NCBI GenBank assembly: GCA_009773315.1
Contig: WRPE01000001.1
Location: forward strand, 62,001 to 126,000
Direction: 5' to 3'
DNA from: Syntrophaceae bacterium
GTDB taxonomy: Bacteria; Desulfobacterota; Syntrophia; Syntrophales; Smithellaceae
DNA: 64,000 nt
This document shows positions 56,988-64,000 of this stretch, piece by piece (the first letter of the stretch is position 1; each line of letters begins with the position of its first letter). Both the position numbers and the translations under genes were made by a program. The notes beneath the pieces were generated by a model. That model had not been told where the DNA came from. It did no database searches and saw only the letters and a list, made by a program, of their open reading frames with translations.

Positions 56988-58886
56988 ATGAGAAAGTATA
57001 TCAGTATCATCATCCTGTTTTTTATTGTCTGGAACCTCGGCGGCTGCGCGCTCGTCAAACTGCGGGAAGATGTCCAGTTTTCTAGAGATTCCTGCCTGCT
57101 GATTGGTGAAATCGTCCGTATTTCTCCCCTGAAAAACCCAATTGTTGTCGTCGCTTATCGTAATCAGAACGGTGTTGTAACGATTGCCGATTACACGGTA
57201 TTATCCGGGTCGGGACAATATGAAATGTTGGTTCAGGAGGGAAATTATGAAATTTTTGCCTTTGAGGACAAAAACGGAGATCTCTCTTATAATCAGGACG
57301 AATGGTCGGGCTATTACGGAAAACCCGATTCAGTGAAAACACAGGTGGGCGGCGTTGTCTTCGGGCTGGATATCATCCTGACGCCAAAAACAAAAAAACC
57401 CGCTTCATCCTTTGCCAATATGCTGGTTCAATTTTCCGCTGGAAAAAGAAAACCATCGACTTCAGCCGGAACTTTGGCAAATCTCGATGATCCGGTATTT
57501 TCCGCCGAAAATGGACTGAGTGGTTTCTGGACGCCATTGGAATTTTTTAAACAGATAGGCTGCAATATATTTTTTATAGAACCTTATGACTCCAAAAAGA
57601 CGCCGATTCTTTTTGTTCACGGTGCTGCGGGCTCACCTCAGGATTGGCGTTATTTTATCAATCATATTGACCGTTCGCGTTATCAGCCCTGGATTTTCTA
57701 CTATCCGTCCGGCGCCCGTCTGGACACAACATCTTTCCTGCTTCGGACAAAGCTTTATGACCTGTACAGGAAATATCAATTTGAATCTTTGTATGTTGTC
57801 GCGCACAGCATGGGAGGGCTGGTATCCCGTTCCGCCCTTATCGCCAAGGAGGATAACTACCACGATGCCATACAGCTTTTTGTTTCGATTTCAACACCCT
57901 GGGGCGGGGAGCAGCGGGCGAAAACAGGTGTGAAACAATCACCCGCGGTTATTCCCAGCTGGAAGGATGTGGAACCGGACAGCGAATACATTAAACGGGT
58001 GCTGGGCACGAAACTGGACCCCTCAATACGTTACTACTTGTTTTTCGGGCATAAGGGAGGCGGCAGCCTGTTTCGGCAAAATAATGATAATACGGTCACT
58101 TTGGAAAGCATGCTGGATTTAAGAGCTCAGGCCGATGCCCTTAAAACGACCGGACTTAACGAAGACCATGTCAGTATTCTTTCCAGTCCGGAAATGATGT
58201 CCCAATTTAAATCAGTCTTAGCCGGCACGGAAGCCAATAAAGATAAAACATATGTTCGTTCCAAAGGATACCTGCGTGTTGGACATGCTTTTGATCCGCT
58301 CAACACAAAAATTCCTTCGCAGATGGCTCTTGTGCTGGCTCCTACCGGAACGGATGAAAAGGAAACACAGCTCAAAATTGATCCTTTTCTGCCCGAGCAG
58401 GAAACGGGGGCTATTGTACCTAAAAAATATGATGTCAGTCTGTGCGCTTTGGGTTTTAAAACCGAACCGGATAAAATAACACTGGATATAAAACCGGGGA
58501 AAATAGAGGAAGCAAAATTTGTTTTAAAACCGCAGGGAATGGTTGCCGGTTATATGACGGCGGCGACATCTGCCGATGACAGTTTCTGGGGCTTTTTCAA
58601 AGACTTGCCGGAGCACGTGAAAATCCGCGCTATTAAATTAACCGGTCCGGGGATCTCCCGGTCGCTTGCGCCCAACGACAAGATGAGTGACAGAGAAGCG
58701 CTGACCACCTTTCTTGCTTCCCGGGATTATGCGTTTAAGAATTCTTTTGCTTTCTTTGATCTTCCGGCGGGTGATTATGATGTAACAATTGAAGCCGACG
58801 GTTGCGAGACATTTTCGACAAAAATTAAAGCGCAACCCGGCGAATTCATTCCGCCACCGTTGTTCCGCCTGATTTTGAAGAAATAG
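56988..58886 (+). CDS. Lipoprotein with alpha/beta-hydrolase (lipase-like) domain
   Basis: A 632-residue protein with a lipoprotein signal (lipobox LGGC, Cys20). An N-terminal beta-rich domain follows (to about 180), then an alpha/beta-hydrolase domain: oxyanion strand LFVHGAAGSPQDW, nucleophile elbow VAHSMGGLVSR, and a likely His in NEDHVSILSS. The C-terminal about 200 residues are beta-rich, with DVTIEADGCETFSTKI resembling a carboxypeptidase-regulatory-like fold. It probably cleaves lipids or esters at the envelope. It is divergently arranged with pldA, sharing a 184-base promoter region. Confidence 0.85.
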   Translation: MRKYISIIILFFIVWNLGGCALVKLREDVQFSRDSCLLIGEIVRISPLKNPIVVVAYRNQNGVVTIADYTVLSGSGQYEMLVQEGNYEIFAFEDKNGDLSYNQDEWSGYYGKPDSVKTQVGGVVFGLDIILTPKTKKPASSFANMLVQFSAGKRKPSTSAGTLANLDDPVFSAENGLSGFWTPLEFFKQIGCNIFFIEPYDSKKTPILFVHGAAGSPQDWRYFINHIDRSRYQPWIFYYPSGARLDTTSFLLRTKLYDLYRKYQFESLYVVAHSMGGLVSRSALIAKEDNYHDAIQLFVSISTPWGGEQRAKTGVKQSPAVIPSWKDVEPDSEYIKRVLGTKLDPSIRYYLFFGHKGGGSLFRQNNDNTVTLESMLDLRAQADALKTTGLNEDHVSILSSPEMMSQFKSVLAGTEANKDKTYVRSKGYLRVGHAFDPLNTKIPSQMALVLAPTGTDEKETQLKIDPFLPEQETGAIVPKKYDVSLCALGFKTEPDKITLDIKPGKIEEAKFVLKPQGMVAGYMTAATSADDSFWGFFKDLPEHVKIRAIKLTGPGISRSLAPNDKMSDREALTTFLASRDYAFKNSFAFFDLPAGDYDVTIEADGCETFSTKIKAQPGEFIPPPLFRLILKK

Positions 58887-58897
58887 AGGAAATAATC

Positions 58898-59062
58898 AGA
58901 AGATAGAATATAGAAGTCAGAATGAGAGAATCGGCGAAGACATTCGCGGATTTGGTGGTGCTGCAAAGCCCTCTGTGCAAAAGGTTCACCTTGGTAGCGG
59001 TCAGCAAGTTACTTGCGGCTTATTCGCATGCTATGCTGGCTTCTGACTCCTGACTTCTGTCT
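58898..59062. repeat. Inverted pair of heptad repeats reaching into kdsB
   Basis: The left arm (58898-58926) reads agaagat agaatat agaagtc agaatga. The right arm (59041-59062) is the complement type (ttctgac tcctgac ttctgtct) and lies inside the kdsB frame. The core between them holds no gene beyond the kdsB tail. It matches the pair at 10986-11146 in unit sequence and layout. Confidence 0.75.
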
Positions 59063-59815
59063 GCAGCATTTTTTTCTTTCCGTCAGAATCCGGCGCACGC
59101 GGTTGAGTTCCTGCTCGTTATCCACTTCCACTGAATCGTGCGGCGTGACGACGCACTTGATTTTGTAACCATATTCCAGCGCGCGCAATTGTTCCAAGGC
59201 TTCGAACTTTTCGAGTTTTCCTTCCGGTAGTTGAGTAAACGTGTCCAGGAAATCCCGGCGATAAGCGTAAATGCCATGATGCTTGTAATAATCGGCTTTG
59301 AGCTTCTTATCGCGCACGTACGGAATCGTCGCCCGCGAAAAATAAAGAGCGAAGTTCTGATGATCGAGAACAACTTTGACGGCGTGCGGATGCGTGATTT
59401 CTTCATCCAAGATAATCTTGTAAATCAATGTGGACATAACGACTATGGGATCATTGATTAAAGGCTGGATCACTTCATCAACCTGCGCCGGCTCAAAAAT
59501 CGGCTGATCGCCCTGAATGTTGACGACGACGGCCTCAGCAGAGAGATTCAGAGATTTTACTGCTTCTGAGATTCTGTCTGTGCCGGAGCGGTGCGTTCGC
59601 GCAGTCATAATGGCATTGCCGCCGAATTTTTTTACCGCGTCATATATTCTTTGATCGTCGGTAGCTACCGCCACATAAGGCACGGCTTGCGCTTGAGCGA
59701 CCCTCTCATAAACGTGCTGAATCATCGGCTTGCCTAAAAGATCGGCCAGGGGCTTTCCCGGAAAACGGCTGGATTCATAGCGCGAGGGAATGATGCAAAC
59801 AATATCTCGTTTCAT
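59009..59815 (-). CDS. kdsB: 3-deoxy-manno-octulosonate cytidylyltransferase
   Basis: A 268-residue enzyme that activates Kdo as CMP-Kdo. Motifs are IIPSRYESSRFPGKPLADLLGKP, VATDD, MTARTHRSGTDRISEA, VNIQGDQP and YKHHGIYAYRR. The normal protein ends near RVRRILTERKK. The last 20 or so residues (CCRQKSGVRSQHS...) are encoded by a heptad repeat, so the C-terminal tail is repeat-derived. It supplies the donor for WaaA. Confidence 0.95.
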   Translation of the reverse strand: MKRDIVCIIPSRYESSRFPGKPLADLLGKPMIQHVYERVAQAQAVPYVAVATDDQRIYDAVKKFGGNAIMTARTHRSGTDRISEAVKSLNLSAEAVVVNIQGDQPIFEPAQVDEVIQPLINDPIVVMSTLIYKIILDEEITHPHAVKVVLDHQNFALYFSRATIPYVRDKKLKADYYKHHGIYAYRRDFLDTFTQLPEGKLEKFEALEQLRALEYGYKIKCVVTPHDSVEVDNEQELNRVRRILTERKKCCRQKSGVRSQHSMRISRK

Positions 59816-59915
59816 TCTATCTCCATAGGGTTAATCACGGGTATGAAACTCCAAAGCATGCTGCGCGGCATTACGCCCTCCGCTTTGCGGGATTGTTCGA
59901 CTTACAAATTTCAAT

Positions 59916-60371
59916 TCACTTCGTTTTTGAAATTTGAGTCTCACAATAAAGATCGGCCAGCAAAAGAACGCTGCCCAGCTTTCCGGCCTTTTTCAGATAC
60001 GACGCGTCTGCGGTTAAAAGCGTTCCTTTTCGTTCCAGAGCAACTGCATGATAAACGGCATCATAGAACGTCACCCTGCATTGGTTCATGATCGCCAGAG
60101 TGCGCCCTGCAATCTTTGCTGTGACGGGCGACTCTTCAATCCGATACTCGATAAGCATCCCTAAGAAATCAGAGGCCTTTTCGGGGATATCTCTCCCGAC
60201 AATATTGCCGACCTCATAAATCCAGAGGGACGGAAGCAAAAGGTCGCATTGCCCCTTCGTCCAGTTCTCGAGCAGCGCAAGCGCCGCCTCGCGGTCTGCT
60301 TCTTTGGGGGTATCAAAAACCCATTTGAGAATCACGGATGCATCCGGAACATAGAGGCGGGAAGATGTCAT
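59916..60371 (-). CDS. PIN-domain toxin VapC-like
   Basis: A 151-residue PIN ribonuclease. Acidic metal ligands are in VPDASVILKW (Asp10), IYEVGN (Glu), TFYDAVYHAVAL (Asp) and LTADASYLKKA (Asp). The family cleaves tRNA or rRNA when free of antitoxin. It starts one base after the antitoxin stop, the usual VapBC arrangement. The target is unknown. Confidence 0.9.
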   Translation of the reverse strand: MTSSRLYVPDASVILKWVFDTPKEADREAALALLENWTKGQCDLLLPSLWIYEVGNIVGRDIPEKASDFLGMLIEYRIEESPVTAKIAGRTLAIMNQCRVTFYDAVYHAVALERKGTLLTADASYLKKAGKLGSVLLLADLYCETQISKTK

Positions 60372-60372
60372 T

Positions 60373-60612
60373 TCAGTTCCTTTGCCTGTCTGCAGCTAAC
60401 CGAGAGAGCAGTTTTTTGCCTGATGCCTTAGGTGCCTGTGACCGAAGGTTAAGAAGGCGATCCGTAATGTTTTTTCGACGGTGCAGGGCCAGTTCATGGA
60501 CAATCGCCTGAGTCACAACCTTGCTTCTTTGCCCGGCGGGCACAAGCTTTTCCAATTCGCAGGCAACGTCGTTATCAATCATGAAATTCAGCTTCCGGGA
60601 ATTATGTGCCAT
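60373..60612 (-). CDS. Antitoxin of the PIN toxin (VapB-like)
   Basis: A 79-residue basic protein starting MAHNSRKLNFMIDNDVACEL, with the short ribbon-helix-helix-like pattern KLNFMIDNDVACELEKLVPAGQRSK split over a strand and two helices, and a basic C-terminus that would cover the toxin. GGAGG precedes ATG 60612; the frame continues upstream into hldD and that part is rejected. It probably represses its own promoter in the 70-base gap before it. Confidence 0.82.
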   Translation of the reverse strand: MAHNSRKLNFMIDNDVACELEKLVPAGQRSKVVTQAIVHELALHRRKNITDRLLNLRSQAPKASGKKLLSRLAADRQRN

Positions 60613-60682
60613 AAATATACCTCCATCATATAGGTTACATTTGTAAGTATATATTATAGCGTCAATGCAGTCAAATCTCTTT

Positions 60683-61654
60683 TTATAAATGCGGATCGGA
60701 TTTTTGCAGATAATTGCAGACGTAATCGCGCACGGAATCTTCCAGCGTTGAAAAATCCACCGGGCAACCTGACTGGCCGAGCTTGTCCATTTCCGCCTGT
60801 GTATAGTACTGGTATTGATTGCGCAGCCCCTCGGGCATCTCAATATACTCAATATTCGGCTTGATGCCCATCGCGGCAAAAACGGCGTTGATCAGATCAT
60901 TCCAGGTTCGGGCCTTGCCTGTGCCCAAATTAAAAATGCCGTTGACGTCCTGATTCTTGAAAAGCCACCACATAACGTCAATACAGTCTTTGACATAGAC
61001 AAAATCACGCAATTGCCCGCCATCGGGATATTGGGGCAGATAGGATTTGAAAAGGCGTACCTTACCTGTTTCCTTAATTTGATGAAAGGCTTTAAAGATA
61101 ACGCTGGTCATGTCCCCTTTGTGGTATTCGTTGGGGCCAAAAACATTGAAAAATTTAATGCCGGCAATGTTGTTTTCCCAAGAATGTTTCAATGCTTTTA
61201 AATCAAACACCTGCTTGGAATAGCCATACATGTTGATGGGTTTCAGCTTATTGATTTTGCCGTGGTCGTCCGAAAAGCCCTGCGTTCCGTCACCATAAGT
61301 CGCCGCCGAGCTGGCGTAAATAAAGCGGATACCGTGTTCAATCGCGTATTCGGCCAAAAGGCCGGTATACACATTATTATTTTGCCAGAGGTAATCGGCA
61401 TCGCGCTCCGTTGTGGATGAGCAGGCGCCCATGTGGACAATCGCCTCAACGTCAAAGCGCACCGTGTCGTTATAGATCATTTCATGGAAATCGTCTTTAT
61501 GAATGTAATTAACAAAGCGGAGATTCACTAGATTCTTCCATTTATCCGTGGTTCCCAGGCGATCAACAATAACAATGTCGTCGATGCCTTCCTGGTTGAG
61601 TCTCCAGACAAAAGCACTGCCGATAAACCCTGCGCCACCTGTCACGATAATCAT
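60683..61654 (-). CDS. hldD: ADP-L-glycero-D-manno-heptose 6-epimerase
   Basis: A 323-residue extended SDR enzyme that makes the L,D-heptose used in the LPS inner core. GGAGFIGSAFVWRLN is the NAD(P) loop, HMGACSSTTERDADYLWQNN the HldD signature, and YGYSKQVFD the catalytic Tyr-Lys pair. VFGPNEYHKGDMTSV and GTGKARTWNDL follow. It adds to the LPS genes waaA and kdsB in the window, though it is not operon-linked to them. Confidence 0.94.
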   Translation of the reverse strand: MIIVTGGAGFIGSAFVWRLNQEGIDDIVIVDRLGTTDKWKNLVNLRFVNYIHKDDFHEMIYNDTVRFDVEAIVHMGACSSTTERDADYLWQNNNVYTGLLAEYAIEHGIRFIYASSAATYGDGTQGFSDDHGKINKLKPINMYGYSKQVFDLKALKHSWENNIAGIKFFNVFGPNEYHKGDMTSVIFKAFHQIKETGKVRLFKSYLPQYPDGGQLRDFVYVKDCIDVMWWLFKNQDVNGIFNLGTGKARTWNDLINAVFAAMGIKPNIEYIEMPEGLRNQYQYYTQAEMDKLGQSGCPVDFSTLEDSVRDYVCNYLQKSDPHL

Positions 61655-61763
61655 AGTGATCGCTCCTGTGATTTTATTAATCCGATTTTCTAGTAATACC
61701 GAATAGACATGCTGTCAATAAGGAAATCGGCAACTTGACCAAGGCCAATGAAGGATTCAGCAA

Positions 61764-63398
61764 TTAACCATTTTTGAATTCCTGCTTCAATATCCGCCTT
61801 AAGAGTTTCCCTGCCGGGTCCCGAGGAATAGCATCGCGGATAAGAATGGTTTTTGGCAATCGATAGTCGGGCATGTTTTCTTTGCAATAATTGAGAAATT
61901 CTTTTTTGTTGCCTTCCAGGCCTTCTTTTAAAACGATCACTGCCACAACAGCCTGTCCCTTGGTTCGGTCAGGAATACCAATAACCGCCGCATCTTTCAC
62001 TTTAGGATGCAGCTTCAGGATGTCTTCGATCTGGCCGGGGTAGATGTTGAAACCGTTGGAGATGATTAAGTCATCTTTCCTGTCCACCAGGTAGAAGTAT
62101 CCCTCTTCATCGACACGCGCCATATCGCCGGTGTAAAACCAGCCATCACGCAAGACTGCGGCGGTAAGGACCGGGTTATTCCAGTATCCCTGCATGATCT
62201 GCGGCCCTTTCACAACAAGTTCGCCAACCTCTCCCACACGGCATTCTCTTCGGCCGGTTTCCATGTCCAGAATTTTTACATCTGTGTCAGGAAGAGGCAG
62301 CCCGATAGAGCCTCTTGGCGCGCCATTGGGACAAGGTGTTATGTGGGTAGCCGAAGAGGCCTCGGACAAACCATAGGCTTCCATAATCTTCCTGCCGGTG
62401 ATCTCCTCATACTTGTCATGGACTGAGGGCGGCAGCGGCGCTCCTCCGCTGATCGCAACCCGAATGGAAGAAAAATTGGCCCTGGCGGCCTCGGGAGGAA
62501 GGGACATCATGGCCGCCCACAGACTGGGCACAGCCGGAAAGGATATGGGTTTGTACGTCTCGAGCATCTTCGTCAGGGAAAGAATGTCCATCAGGTCAAT
62601 GCGGGGCAGAAGGATCATCCGGTATCCCTTGAGCACGGAAACCAGCATACAGGCCGACATCCCGAAAACATGAAAAAAGGGGATCACGCACATGACGGCG
62701 GCATTTCCTGCGCCCGTTACGCCCATCCAGATATTGGATTGGAGCACACTGGCCACAATGTTGGCATGGGTCAGGGTTGCCGCCTTGGGCATTCCGGTGG
62801 AGCCGCTGGTATATTGCAGCACGGCAACATCCCGGGGGGAAATTTCACCTGCCGGCTCTGCGGCGCTTTCAATCGAATTGAGCAATTCGAGGAATACTTG
62901 TGGATGAGGCATGCCTTCTTCCAAAGACAGTTTTTTTTCCAGACCGAAAACAGAGTGAAGGATGACTTTTTTGACGGATGTTTTTTTGACCACGTTGTAG
63001 AGATTTGGAGCAAACAGATCCAGAGTGATGACGGTTGTTACCTCCGCATTATTCAGACAGTGGATGAGTTCCTCGCCTGCAATGCCGACGCTGATGTTGA
63101 CCACAATCGCGCCAAGCTTCATTGCCGCAAAAAAAGCGATGACATAGGTGGGGGAATTCACCATGATGAAAGCGATTCTGTCGCCTTTTTTCACGCCGCT
63201 ATTTTCCAAGACCAGGGCAAATTTATTTACCTTTTCATTGAGCTCCCGGTAAGAAGTATTTTGATCGTTGAAGGTCATGGCCACATCATCCGGATGTTTG
63301 GCTACAGTGTCTGTCAGAAAATGGTGTATGGGCGTCTCGGGATAGCGGATGGTATGGGGAACGTGTTGTTCATAATGTTTAAACCAGGGAAATTTCAT
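61764..63398 (-). CDS. AMP-forming acyl-CoA ligase
   Basis: A 544-residue ANL-superfamily enzyme that activates a carboxylic acid as acyl-AMP and then acyl-CoA. The P-loop is LQYTSGSTGMPKAATLTH, followed by ISGGAPLPPSVHDKY, EAYGLSEASS, GWFYTGDMARVDEEGYFY and DRKDDLIISNGFNIYPGQIE. The A10 lysine is in RDPAGKLLRR. The pattern resembles long-chain fatty acyl-CoA ligases, but the acid is not proved. It is a single-gene unit; 202 bases separate it from the next gene upstream, with a terminator between. Confidence 0.9.
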   Translation of the reverse strand: MKFPWFKHYEQHVPHTIRYPETPIHHFLTDTVAKHPDDVAMTFNDQNTSYRELNEKVNKFALVLENSGVKKGDRIAFIMVNSPTYVIAFFAAMKLGAIVVNISVGIAGEELIHCLNNAEVTTVITLDLFAPNLYNVVKKTSVKKVILHSVFGLEKKLSLEEGMPHPQVFLELLNSIESAAEPAGEISPRDVAVLQYTSGSTGMPKAATLTHANIVASVLQSNIWMGVTGAGNAAVMCVIPFFHVFGMSACMLVSVLKGYRMILLPRIDLMDILSLTKMLETYKPISFPAVPSLWAAMMSLPPEAARANFSSIRVAISGGAPLPPSVHDKYEEITGRKIMEAYGLSEASSATHITPCPNGAPRGSIGLPLPDTDVKILDMETGRRECRVGEVGELVVKGPQIMQGYWNNPVLTAAVLRDGWFYTGDMARVDEEGYFYLVDRKDDLIISNGFNIYPGQIEDILKLHPKVKDAAVIGIPDRTKGQAVVAVIVLKEGLEGNKKEFLNYCKENMPDYRLPKTILIRDAIPRDPAGKLLRRILKQEFKNG

Positions 63399-63525
63399 GA
63401 TTCTCGTATTCCTTCACTTTTTTATTTTCAGGCTTACCGGTTCATTCAGTTTGGTTTACGACTATCTGTAATACTGAAAGCAATACTCTGTCAATAAAGA
63501 AAAAATATTATCCGGCTTCGTGGAA

Positions 63526-63567
63526 TAAGAAATCCCCCCAAGACAATTGCCTTGAGGGGATTTCTTA
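63526..63567 (-). terminator. Terminator of the small membrane protein gene
   Basis: A near-perfect hairpin (taagaaatcccc / ggggatttctta) 34 bases after the stop of the gene at 63601, read on the minus strand. Confidence 0.8.
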
Positions 63568-63600
63568 TTGAAACAGATCATGTCGACGCTTATGAAACTA

Positions 63601-63876
63601 TCAGGTCACGATAATTTTCACAATGTCAATCACGGGGTTTGTGAACAGCGCCATCAAAATCGTGTAGAGAGCAAAGACACCGACTGCTTCAGTTGTGTAC
63701 ATCTTGTTATACCGTCTTTTTAATCCAATCAGAAACAATCCGCCAAGAATCAGCATGCCCATTTGGAAGTAAGGGAAATTGGTTGTTCCCGTTGCCGCGT
63801 ACTCGGCAAATCCGAAAGTTGCCGTCAAAAGAACCACTGCCGCCGCTACCATCATTGTTCCTAATGTCTTTTTCAT
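63601..63876 (-). CDS. Small exported or membrane protein, unknown function
   Basis: A 91-residue protein: an N-terminal signal-like helix (LGTMMVAAAVVLLTATFGFA), then two hydrophobic segments (QMGMLILGGLFLIGLKRR and AVGVFALYTILMALF). AAGGAGG lies nine bases before the ATG and a terminator follows the stop, so it looks like a well-expressed single gene. I recognise no family. Confidence 0.65.
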   Translation of the reverse strand: MKKTLGTMMVAAAVVLLTATFGFAEYAATGTTNFPYFQMGMLILGGLFLIGLKRRYNKMYTTEAVGVFALYTILMALFTNPVIDIVKIIVT

Positions 63877-64000
63877 GATCTGTTACCTCCTTAGGGTAGT
63901 TTGTGTTATTTGCCTTTATACTAATGAAATTTGCGTGCCAAAGTTTCCGGCCAAATAAATATATATTTTATTCTATTGATATTACTGAAGAATATACGAT

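Noticed and set aside
60613-60879. An upstream extension of the VapB-like frame
   Set aside because: It runs into hldD on the same strand, and the ribosome site before ATG 60612 gives a standard antitoxin length.

Overview
The window looks like chromosome from a Gram-negative, anaerobic deltaproteobacterium, most likely of the Syntrophus/Smithella type (class Syntrophia). This is inference from gene content, not a database match. Supporting it are lipopolysaccharide genes (waaA, kdsB, hldD), a type IV pilus operon, Tat export, an outer-membrane phospholipase, several acyl-CoA genes (two 3-hydroxyacyl-CoA dehydrogenases, a two-gene MaoC hydratase, an acyl-CoA ligase) and a DUF39 homocysteine-biosynthesis gene typical of anaerobes. 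There are no rRNAs, no phage, no complete insertion sequence and no CRISPR array. Most of the window is core genome with short dispersed repeats between genes.

Layout. 1-4040 (minus): a K+ channel cut by the window edge, a PLP-dependent dehydratase and waaA. 4241-9432: rpe, hbd, a YacP-type nuclease and a large Ig-repeat lipoprotein. 9614-16383 (minus): holA, a LOG-family protein with rpsU, then hisC-lplA-gcvH-pepQ and a PilW-like TPR lipoprotein. 16494-21706 (minus): pilQ-P-O-N-M, ftsB and a small XRE regulator. 21883-33247 (minus): a DUF39 gene, dut, and the conserved translation/RNA operon read as rimP-nusA-infB-rbfA-nrnA-truB-rpsO-pnp, with tRNA-Gly(CCC) upstream. 33478-44429: prfC, an MFS transporter, an HI0933-type flavoprotein, a large-terpene-synthase-like gene, two small secreted proteins, a convergent histidine kinase/sigma-54 regulator pair, a two-gene MaoC hydratase and a Cys-rich protein. 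44531-50207: FmdB-like protein, a second 3-hydroxyacyl-CoA dehydrogenase, tatA-tatC and PBP1A. 50230-55543: an ilvBNCD operon behind a promoter, leader peptide and terminators. 55640-63876: OMPLA phospholipase opposite a lipoprotein lipase, kdsB, vapBC, hldD, an acyl-CoA ligase and a small membrane protein.

How the parts fit. Three genes supply the inner core of LPS (Kdo activation by KdsB, Kdo transfer by WaaA, heptose by HldD). The pil genes form the alignment and secretin complex of a type IV pilus. The ilv operon makes valine and isoleucine precursors, and its leader has the parts of a classic ribosome-mediated attenuator: a nine-of-ten Val/Leu codon stretch, an alternative pairing and a terminator. 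The acyl-CoA genes suit a lifestyle based on fatty-acid or butyrate-type metabolism.

The most rewarding places for a second look are the ilv attenuator, the solitary DUF2600 terpene synthase, the yeast Ilv5-like ketol-acid reductoisomerase inside a bacterial operon, and the 7-bp-periodic dispersed repeats that form the C-terminal codons of waaA and kdsB.
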